Assembly: GCA_027531145.1 (NCBI GenBank)
Contig: JAPZRF010000002.1
Location: 110,291 to 174,290, forward strand
DNA from: Brevundimonas sp.
GTDB taxonomy: Bacteria > Pseudomonadota > Alphaproteobacteria > Caulobacterales > Caulobacteraceae
Direction: 5' to 3'
Length of the DNA: 64,000 nucleotides
Positions 54,790-64,000 of this stretch are shown here, one piece after another (the stretch's first letter is position 1; each line of letters opens with the position of its first letter). The notes beneath the pieces are model-generated. The model searched no databases. It saw only the letters and a list, made by a program, of their open reading frames with translations, and was not told the DNA's origin. A program made the position numbers and the translations under genes.

Positions 54790-56384
54790 CAGTCCGGTCC
54801 GGAAGTCAGGGTCGCGCCGGGCTCACGGCGCAAGGCTGCCTTGAGCTCGGAGAGGGTGGCGGCCCGGAAAAGCACGACCGCCAGCGCATAGACAAGCCCG
54901 CCGGCCGCGACGGTGGCCACAACCGCCACCTCCTTGGTCAGCTGGACCGACAAGGCGGCGTAGTTGACGCTGGCCGCGAACAGCACCGCGCCCATGGCCG
55001 AGACTGCCAGCCCGACCCGGGCCAGCCGGGCCAGCAGAGCCGGCGAGGGCCGCCACACCGCCTCGCGCCAAAGGGTCGCCGCCAGCAGGCCCACGTTCAG
55101 CCAGGCCGCGGCGCTGGTGGCGATGGCCAGGCCGATCACCCCGTCCGCGCCCAGCGCCTTGAGGCCGAAGAACAGGGCGGCCCCCAGGGCGATGTTGGCG
55201 ACCACGGCCATCACGGCGTAGCGCATTGGCCGGCGGGTATCCTGCCGGGCGAAGAAGGGCGGGGTCAGCACCTTGGCCAGCACGAAGGCCGGCACCCCCC
55301 AGGCGAACTGGCGCAGTACCTCGGCGGTGCGCGCCGCATCCGCCGAAGTGAAGGCGCCGCGCGTGGTGGTGGCGTCGATCAGCACGAAAGGGATGACGAA
55401 CAGGGCCGCCGCCGCCGGCAGGGTGAAGGCCATGGCCAGGGCCACGCCGTCGTCCAGGGTCCGGTGCCCGCCGGCCTCGTCGCCGCTGACGAAGGCCCGG
55501 GTCAGCCGCGGCACCAGGGCGAGGCCGATGGCGACCCCGATCAGCCCCAGCGGCAACTGGTACAGACGGTCGGCGTTGTACAGCACCGAGCGGGCGCCCT
55601 CGTCCGAGCCCGACAGGATCTGGCTGACCACGCTGTTCAGCTGCATGGCCCCGCCCGCCAGGGCACCGGGGACGGCGATCTTCAGGGTCTTGCGCACCGC
55701 CGGGGTCAGGCGCGGCAGGTGAAGCCGCAGCCGCACCCCGAGCCGGCGCACCCCCCACCACAGCAGGCCCGCCTGCAGCACGCCCGAAACCGTGACCGCC
55801 GCGCTGGCCGCCAGCAGGATGGTCTCCTGCCGCCAGTCGAGGCCGAACATCGGCCCCGCCAGCGGGATCAGGGTGCAAAGGTTGAGCAGCACCGGCACCC
55901 CCGCCGACAGGGCGAAGCGGCCGGCGGTGTTGAGGACGCCCGACAACAGGGCCGCCAGCGACATGCAGGCGAGGTAGGGCATGGCCAGCTGGGTGGCGAT
56001 CACCGCCAGCCGCAGGGTCTCCGGGTCGTCGCGCCAGGCCGACAGCAAAAGGGGCATCAGCCAGGGCATCAGGATCTGCAACAGCAGGCAGAAGGCCGCG
56101 ACGAAGGCCATCAGGAAGGCTCCAGTCTCGGACGCCATCCGCGCCGCCGCCGCCTCGCCATCGCGCTCGCGCGTCTCGCCATAGAGGGGCACGAAGGCCT
56201 GGGCGAAGGCACCCTCGGCGAACAGCCGCCGGAACAGGTTGGGCAGCATCAGCGCCGTGGTGAAGGCGTCCATCAGCGGACCCTGGCCGAACCGGGCGGC
56301 GAGGAACAGGTCGCGCACGAAGCCGAGGAGGCGGCTGCCCAGGATCAGGGTCGACTGGACCAGGGTGTTGCGGGCGAGGCTCAT
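54789..56384 (-). CDS. murJ: Lipid II flippase MurJ
   Basis: Exports lipid-linked peptidoglycan precursors across the inner membrane. The 531-residue protein has about 14 hydrophobic helices. Family features include [40 protein letters not shown] with [12 protein letters not shown], and [20 protein letters not shown]. The start at 56384 ([14 protein letters not shown]) is the normal N-terminus. It lies between glnD and trpS on the same strand. Confidence 0.96.
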   Translation of the reverse strand: MSLARNTLVQSTLILGSRLLGFVRDLFLAARFGQGPLMDAFTTALMLPNLFRRLFAEGAFAQAFVPLYGETRERDGEAAAARMASETGAFLMAFVAAFCLLLQILMPWLMPLLLSAWRDDPETLRLAVIATQLAMPYLACMSLAALLSGVLNTAGRFALSAGVPVLLNLCTLIPLAGPMFGLDWRQETILLAASAAVTVSGVLQAGLLWWGVRRLGVRLRLHLPRLTPAVRKTLKIAVPGALAGGAMQLNSVVSQILSGSDEGARSVLYNADRLYQLPLGLIGVAIGLALVPRLTRAFVSGDEAGGHRTLDDGVALAMAFTLPAAAALFVIPFVLIDATTTRGAFTSADAARTAEVLRQFAWGVPAFVLAKVLTPPFFARQDTRRPMRYAVMAVVANIALGAALFFGLKALGADGVIGLAIATSAAAWLNVGLLAATLWREAVWRPSPALLARLARVGLAVSAMGAVLFAASVNYAALSVQLTKEVAVVATVAAGGLVYALAVVLFRAATLSELKAALRREPGATLTSGPD

Positions 56385-56411
56385 GGGGGCGTCCGGGGAG
56401 AGGCCTTGCCC

Positions 56412-59159
56412 TTACCCCGCTTCGGCTACGCTGGATACGGCCGGCCGGCGGCGACCGCGGCGCTTCAGCTCGGACACGTCCCGGGCGCTGGCCCGGGCCC
56501 GGATCAGCGGCGGCCCGGCCGGCAGGGCGGGCCCGTCCTCCAGCACCGCCTCCAGCGCCGTCTGCAGCCGGTCCAGCGTCGCCTCGGAGGTCAGTTTCCG
56601 CCCTTCGGCGTCCGTCACATAGAAACTGTCCACGGCCCGCTCGCCGAAGCCGGCGATATGGGCCGAACGGATCGACACCTCGTGCTCGGTCAGGGTCCGC
56701 GCCAGGTCCGCCAGCAGCCCCGGCCGATCGGCACCTGACACCTCGATCACCGTGGCGCGCGGACTGGTCTCGGTGTCGATCATCACCACCGGCCGCACCT
56801 CGAAGGCGGCGCGGCGGCGGCTCAGCGGCGGCGGCTCCGGCACCCGCGACGGCCGCCGGCCCCGGGCCGCCGCCTCCAGCGCCGCCTTCAGCCCCGGCAG
56901 CCGCCGCGCCTCGGCCTGGCCCCAGGGGGCTCCGGCACCGTCCTGGATCAGGAACACGTCCAACGCCCAGCCGTCGTCGGTGGTCGCCACGCGCGCCCCG
57001 GCCACATCGGCCCCGGCCGCCGCCAGCGCCTCGGCGAGATCGGCGAACAGGCCCGGCCGGTCGCGGGCCGCCACCGCCACCTCGGTGACGTGGGCGCTCT
57101 CGTCGGCGTCGGCGGGGCCGCGGGTCCGGGCGTCCGGGGCCCGCACCTCGACTGCCGCGCCGGAGGCCTGCGCCACCTCCAGCAGCCCGGGGTGCTCCGC
57201 CAGCGGATCGGCGCGGGTCACGGACTCGCCGCGGAACAGAGCCTCGACCTGGGCATACAGGTCGCGCATCAGCCGGCCCTTCCAACTGTTCCACACTCCC
57301 GGCCCGACAGCGCGGATGTCGGCCACCGTCAGCACCAGCAGCAGCCGCAGCCGCTCCGGGTCGCCGACCAGCTCGGCAAAGGCCCGCACCGTGGCCGGGT
57401 CAGACACGTCCCGCTTCTGGGCGTGGTCGGACAGGGCCAGGTGATGGCGCACCAGCCAGACCACCTGCTCGATCCGCCGCGCGTCGACCCCCAGTCGCTC
57501 GCAAGCCCGGCGCGCGGCGATGGCGCCGTCCTCCAGCTGGCCGCGCTCTCCGCCCTTGCCCACATCGTGCAGCAACATGGCCAGGAACAGGGCCTCGCGG
57601 TCGGCGATGCGGTGGACGATTTCCGAGGCCAGCGGATGGTCGTCTGTCAGCCGCCCGGCGGCGATGTCGGCGATCACGCGAATGGCCTGCAGCGTATGCT
57701 CGTCGACCGTATAGGCGTGGTACATGTTGAACTGGGTCTGGCCGACGATACGGCCCCACTCGGGCAGGAAGCGCCCCAGCAGTCCCGTCTCGTTCATCAG
57801 GGTCAGCACCCGGTAGGGGTTCTGGCCATGCGCCAGCACATGCAGGAAGGCCGCCGCCGCGCGCGGGTCGCGACGCAGGGCGGGCGTGACCTTCGGCAGG
57901 GTCCGGATCACCGCCGCATAGGCGTCCGGGTGCAGGTCCAGGTCCTCGGCGTCGGCGGTGACGAACAGCTCCAGCAGCCTCACCGGATCGTCCTCGAACA
58001 CTTCCGGCCCGGTCACCGACAGCCGGCCAGCCTCGGCGGTGAACCCCTCTACGCCCAGCGGGCGGGCGCGCCGCGGCAGCAGCCGCGACAGGCCCAGCGC
58101 GGTCTTTTGCTGCCGCGCTTCCAGCTTGGCGCTGATCGCCCGGGTCAGGGCGCCGACGTCCCGCGCCACCAGGAAGTAGCGGCGCATGAAACGCTCGACC
58201 GCCGGCTCGTCGCCGCGGCCGCGCCAGCCCATGCGCCGCGCCACCTCGGGCTGCAGGTCGAAGCTGAGCGTCTCCGCCGCCCGGCCGGCGGCCAGGTGCA
58301 GATGCGCCCGCACCCGCCACAGGAAGTCGAAGGCGAAGGCGAAGGTGCGCCGCTCGCGCGGGGTCAGCAGCCCCTCCAGCACCCGGTCGCCGGGATCATC
58401 GCCGGCGGTCTCGAAGTCGTGGTCGCGCTCGGGTGCCAGCCCGCGGCCGATCCAGAACAGGGTATTGAGGTCGCGCAGCCCGCCCTTGCCGTCCTTGACG
58501 TTGGGCTCGACCTTGTAGCGTACCGCCCCGGCCTTCTGGTGGCGCTGGTCGCGCTCGGCCAGCTTGGCGGCGATGAAGGGCCGCGGGTCGCTGCGCGCCA
58601 CCTCCCGGCGGAAGCGGGCGAGCAGGGTTGCGGCCAGGGCAGCGTCGCCCACCAGCGGCCGGGCCTCCAGCAGGGCGGTGCGGATGGTCATGTCCTGCCG
58701 CGCCAGCGACAGGCTCTCGTCGACCGAACGCACCGCGGAGCCGACCTTCAGCCCCAGGTCCCACAGCACATAGAGCATGAACTCGACCACCGACTCCGTG
58801 CGCGCCGTAGTCTTCCACGGGCGCAGGAACAGCAGGTCGAGATCCGAAAAGGGCGCGAGAACCCCACGGCCGTAGCCCCCGACCGCCAGCACTGCCAGCC
58901 GCTCGGCCTCGGTCGGGTTGGGCGCCGGAAACAGCACCCCGGTGGTGAAGCGCCAGAGCTGGCCGATCATGTCGTCGGCGGCGGCGGACAGGGCCCGGGC
59001 TACCTCGACCCCGCCGGCCCCAGCCTCGAGCCGGCGGAAGGCCCGCGCCCGGGCGGCCTGGTGGCGCGCCCCCAGAAGGGCGGCGAGGGTCGCGCGCGGG
59101 TCAGGTGCCGCGGCAGCGGCGGCCAGCGCCGCGTCCAGCCGTTCAGGAGACGGGATCAT
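56412..59159 (-). CDS. glnD: Bifunctional PII uridylyltransferase/uridylyl-removing enzyme
   Basis: Nitrogen sensor that uridylylates and de-uridylylates PII proteins. The 915-residue protein has the nucleotidyltransferase motif VGGYGRGVLAPFSDLDLLFL (residues about 93-112), an HD domain with FLAMLLHDVGKGGERG, and two C-terminal ACT domains (EVAVAARDRPGLFADLAEAL and TVIEVSGADRPGLLADLART). All parts are present at normal length. It ends 28 bases before the murJ start. Confidence 0.97.
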   Translation of the reverse strand: MIPSPERLDAALAAAAAAPDPRATLAALLGARHQAARARAFRRLEAGAGGVEVARALSAAADDMIGQLWRFTTGVLFPAPNPTEAERLAVLAVGGYGRGVLAPFSDLDLLFLRPWKTTARTESVVEFMLYVLWDLGLKVGSAVRSVDESLSLARQDMTIRTALLEARPLVGDAALAATLLARFRREVARSDPRPFIAAKLAERDQRHQKAGAVRYKVEPNVKDGKGGLRDLNTLFWIGRGLAPERDHDFETAGDDPGDRVLEGLLTPRERRTFAFAFDFLWRVRAHLHLAAGRAAETLSFDLQPEVARRMGWRGRGDEPAVERFMRRYFLVARDVGALTRAISAKLEARQQKTALGLSRLLPRRARPLGVEGFTAEAGRLSVTGPEVFEDDPVRLLELFVTADAEDLDLHPDAYAAVIRTLPKVTPALRRDPRAAAAFLHVLAHGQNPYRVLTLMNETGLLGRFLPEWGRIVGQTQFNMYHAYTVDEHTLQAIRVIADIAAGRLTDDHPLASEIVHRIADREALFLAMLLHDVGKGGERGQLEDGAIAARRACERLGVDARRIEQVVWLVRHHLALSDHAQKRDVSDPATVRAFAELVGDPERLRLLLVLTVADIRAVGPGVWNSWKGRLMRDLYAQVEALFRGESVTRADPLAEHPGLLEVAQASGAAVEVRAPDARTRGPADADESAHVTEVAVAARDRPGLFADLAEALAAAGADVAGARVATTDDGWALDVFLIQDGAGAPWGQAEARRLPGLKAALEAAARGRRPSRVPEPPPLSRRRAAFEVRPVVMIDTETSPRATVIEVSGADRPGLLADLARTLTEHEVSIRSAHIAGFGERAVDSFYVTDAEGRKLTSEATLDRLQTALEAVLEDGPALPAGPPLIRARASARDVSELKRRGRRRPAVSSVAEAG

Positions 59160-59190
59160 GGTCGCAGCATAGGCGCTCCCCGCCGCGCCG

Positions 59191-61893
<2,703 letters not shown>

Positions 61894-61989
61894 GGGCGCG
61901 CCGGAAGGTGACGGATACCGCCGCCCCGCTCAAGCGGCTTGCGGCGCTTGTCCCCGGCTGTCTTGCCCCCTCCCCCGACGCCTGCCAAA

Positions 61990-62190
61990 AGCTCCGCAGG
62001 CGGTTAAGGGAACGCGGTCGAACACCGCGGCTGTGCCCGCAACTGTAGGCGGTGAGACCGCCGTCCGCCCCGCGGCGCCTTCGGGCGAGGCGGCGTCACT
62101 GGAAGGCCGACCGGGCTCTCCCGGCCGGACGACCGGGAAGGCGAGGACGACCGGTCGATGACCCGCAAGCCAGGAGACCTGGCCGCCGAC
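61990..62190 (+). promoter_or_regulatory. Cobalamin riboswitch
   Basis: The conserved cobalamin-aptamer elements appear in order: GGTTAAGGGAACGCGGT, GGCTGTGCCCGCAACTGTA, a CACTGG junction, GGGAAGGCGAGG, and the B12 box with its closing stem GCAAGCCAGGAGACCTGGC. It sits upstream of a TonB-dependent receptor gene of BtuB type, the usual target. The promoter should lie in 61894-61985; I cannot place it. Confidence 0.95.
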
Positions 62191-62313
62191 GTCGCTCGTC
62201 GCCTGTCCGGGACCAGACAGTGACACGGGATCGATCCGTCGAAGCGACCCGACCGTTCGCGATGTCCGCCGGAGCCCCGCTCCGGGGGGCGGGTCGGCGC
62301 GCGCTTCAACCTG

Positions 62314-62335
62314 CCCGGACCCGCGCGAGTCCGGG
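62314..62335 (+). promoter_or_regulatory. Hairpin just upstream of the btuB Shine-Dalgarno
   Basis: A perfect seven-base stem, CCCGGAC/GTCCGGG, with an eight-base loop ends three bases before GAGGAGGG, the likely ribosome-binding site of btuB. It is a good candidate for part of the riboswitch expression platform, acting on translation. Confidence 0.5.
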
Positions 62336-62355
62336 CCCGAGGAGGGATCGTCCCT

Positions 62356-64000
62356 GTGAGACGTCTGCTGTTCGTCAGCGCCACCCTGTCGGCGCTCGCC
62401 TCCCCCTGCCTGGCGTCCGGCCAGGAGCCTCACCCCGCCGAGACCACCGAGGTGGCCGAGGTGGTGGTCACCGCCACCCGCCTGCCGGCCCTGCAGCTTG
62501 AAACCCCCGGCGCCCGGGTGGTCGACCGCCGAGAGATCGAGCGGCGCGGCGCGGTGCTGGCCACCGACCTGTTCGCCGCCATCCCCGGCCTGACCGTGAC
62601 CCGCGCCGGCCCGTTCGGCGGCCTGGCCCAGGTGCGCATCCGCGGGGCCGCCCCGGGCAAGACCCTGGTCCTGATCGACGGCGCCCCGGTCAATGACCCG
62701 GCCGAGGTCAACGGCGCCTACGACCTCGGCGGGCTCGACCTGGCCGGCGTGGCCCGGGTCGAGACCCTGTCCGGGCCGCAGTCCTCCCTGTGGGGCTCGG
62801 ACGCCATCGGCGGGGTCATCGCCCTGACCACCGCCGAGGTCGACGGGATCGGCCTGGAGGCCGAGGCCGGCAGCTTCGGCACGCGCCGCGGCCGCCTCGA
62901 GGCCGGCCGCCAGGGCGCGACCGGCGGCCTGTCGGTGTACGCCTCCCGCGTCGAGACCGACGGCATCTCCGCCGCCGACGAACGCGACGGCAATGTCGAG
63001 GCCGACGGCATGGTCAGCGTCACCGCCGGGCTGAAGGCGCGCCGCGCCCTCGGGCCGGTGCAGCTGGACGGCAGCCTGCGCTACAGCGAGCTGGACGCCG
63101 ACATCGACGGCTTCCCGGCCCCGCGCTTCGTGCTGGCCGACACCGCCGACCGCATCGCCAGCCGCACCTGGTCGGGCGCCGCCGGGCTCAGCTTCGCCGC
63201 CGCCGGGCTGCAGCACCGCCTCAGCGTCTCCGGCCTTGATCTGGAGCGCGACACGGTCTCGGCCTTCCCCAGCCGCTTCGTCGCCGACCGCACGATCTGG
63301 CGCTGGCAGGCGGAGGGCGGCCTCGGCGAGCGCCTCGCCGTGGTCGGCGGGGTCGAGCACGACGCCGCCACCGGCTCCATCTCCACCGGCGCGGAAGAGA
63401 CCCTGACCACCACCTCGGCCTTCGTCACCGGCCGCTGGGCCGTGCTGACCGGGTTGAACCTGACCGCCGCCCTGCGCCACGACGCCACCGACGACTTCGG
63501 CGAGGAAACCACCGGGCGAATCTCGGCCGCCTGGAGCCTGCCCGCCGGCCTCGTCCTGTCCGGGGCCTGGGGCACGGGCTTCAAGGCCCCCAGCATCAGC
63601 CAGGCCCTGTGCGACTACTGCTTCTCGTCCCAGCCCTTCCCGCGCCTGCGGCCGGAAACGGCCGAGGGCGGCGAGCTGGCGCTGGGCTGGCGGTCCGGCG
63701 ACGGCCGGCTGGAGGGGCGGATCACCGCCTACCGCCTCGAGGTCGAGGACCAGATCAGCTATGTCTTCGACCCGGTCACCTTCAACAGCGTCTACGTCAA
63801 CCTCTCCCGCACCGAGAGCGAGGGGGTGGAGCTGGAAGGCCGCGCGGTCCTGCCCGCCGGCTTCGACCTGACCCTCGCCTACGCCACGACCGACGCCGTC
63901 AACGCCGTCACCGGCGCCCGGCTGGCGCGCGTGCCGGAGCAGACCGGCTCGGTCCGCCTCGGCTGGAGCGGCGCACGCGGCGGGGTCAATCTGATCGTGC
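62356..64000 (+). CDS. btuB: TonB-dependent cobalamin receptor BtuB, 3' end outside the window
   Basis: Outer-membrane transporter for vitamin B12, 548 codons seen. The GTG start at 62356 follows GGAGGG by nine bases and gives a signal peptide (MRRLLFVSATLSALASPCLA). The TonB box region is EVVVTATRLPALQLETPGAR, followed by the plug domain (AVLATDLFAAIPGLTVTRAG, IRGAAPGKTLVLIDGAPVND and GSDAIGGVIALTT) and the start of the barrel (FKAPSISQALCDYC, LRPETAEGGELALGWRSG). The cobalamin riboswitch upstream supports B12 as ligand. A typical length is about 620 residues, so only the last barrel strands are missing. Confidence 0.93.
   Translation, partial: MRRLLFVSATLSALASPCLASGQEPHPAETTEVAEVVVTATRLPALQLETPGARVVDRREIERRGAVLATDLFAAIPGLTVTRAGPFGGLAQVRIRGAAPGKTLVLIDGAPVNDPAEVNGAYDLGGLDLAGVARVETLSGPQSSLWGSDAIGGVIALTTAEVDGIGLEAEAGSFGTRRGRLEAGRQGATGGLSVYASRVETDGISAADERDGNVEADGMVSVTAGLKARRALGPVQLDGSLRYSELDADIDGFPAPRFVLADTADRIASRTWSGAAGLSFAAAGLQHRLSVSGLDLERDTVSAFPSRFVADRTIWRWQAEGGLGERLAVVGGVEHDAATGSISTGAEETLTTTSAFVTGRWAVLTGLNLTAALRHDATDDFGEETTGRISAAWSLPAGLVLSGAWGTGFKAPSISQALCDYCFSSQPFPRLRPETAEGGELALGWRSGDGRLEGRITAYRLEVEDQISYVFDPVTFNSVYVNLSRTESEGVELEGRAVLPAGFDLTLAYATTDAVNAVTGARLARVPEQTGSVRLGWSGARGGVNLIV

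Noticed and set aside
54823-57294. An 823-codon frame antisense or out of phase to murJ and glnD
   Set aside because: Its composition is almost only Gly, Arg, Pro and Ala, without any fold; the overlapping MurJ and GlnD frames are well conserved.

Overview
The window is a very GC-rich stretch of chromosome, about 70% G+C by eye, with dense, mostly overlapping genes and strong G/C third-position bias. The gene content points to an alphaproteobacterium of the Caulobacterales, most like Brevundimonas or Caulobacter: chvI-chvG-hprK-EIIA-HPr, rph divergent from hrcA-grpE, ftsY with a YciB-type gene, mutS-glnD-murJ-trpS, DUF2794 and DUF6356 proteins, and a Caulobacter-type -35/-10 promoter. The genus is an inference. 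There is no rRNA operon, CRISPR array, transposase or integrase.

Layout. 0-12 kb: DUF2794, a periplasmic DegP-like protease, glutaryl-CoA dehydrogenase, a GNAT-hrcA-grpE operon divergent from rph, a PHB depolymerase overlapping a YgjP-type metallopeptidase, and a class A penicillin-binding protein. 12-23 kb: a secreted alpha/beta hydrolase divergent from a Rieske oxygenase, a TetR regulator, a Kef-type antiporter, an M13 peptidase, a candidate small RNA, hisS, a DUF418 membrane protein, and 3-hydroxyacyl-CoA dehydrogenase. 23-34.5 kb: etfBA, a cobalamin adenosyltransferase with a HIG1-type membrane protein, an unrecognised gene of unusual composition, ahcY, a chimeric amidohydrolase/GDPD gene, bioB, a MarR protein with a histone-H1-like tail, and ispZ/yciB with ftsY. 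34.6-37.7 kb: an accessory cassette (TetR, alpha/beta hydrolase, Mpo1/DUF962-like, DoxX) bounded on the left by a diverged copy of the 5' end of nadE; the intact nadE lies at its right. 37.6-46 kb: nadE, rpe, heparinase-like gene, arfB, two overlapping amidohydrolases, yggT, tRNA-Ala(CGC). 46-53 kb: a BLUF photoreceptor, the PTS/HprK module and the ChvG-ChvI two-component system. 53-64 kb: OsmC-trpS-murJ, glnD, mutS, and a cobalamin riboswitch driving a btuB-type TonB receptor that runs off the window.

Several modules fit together. Glutaryl-CoA dehydrogenase, 3-hydroxyacyl-CoA dehydrogenase and ETF form an acyl-CoA oxidation set, and two of these loci share an upstream intergenic element. BtuB, its riboswitch and the ATP:cobalamin adenosyltransferase point to B12 uptake and use. 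HprK, EIIA-Man and HPr form a regulatory PTS co-transcribed with, or next to, ChvGI. Dispersed palindromic repeats sit mostly downstream of genes.

The best candidates for something undescribed are the nadE-flanked TetR/hydrolase/Mpo1-like/DoxX cassette, with a perfect palindrome at its divergent promoter; the structured RNA downstream of hisS; the amidohydrolase-GDPD chimera; and the atypical orphan gene abutting ahcY. All similarities were judged by reading the sequence; no database search was run.
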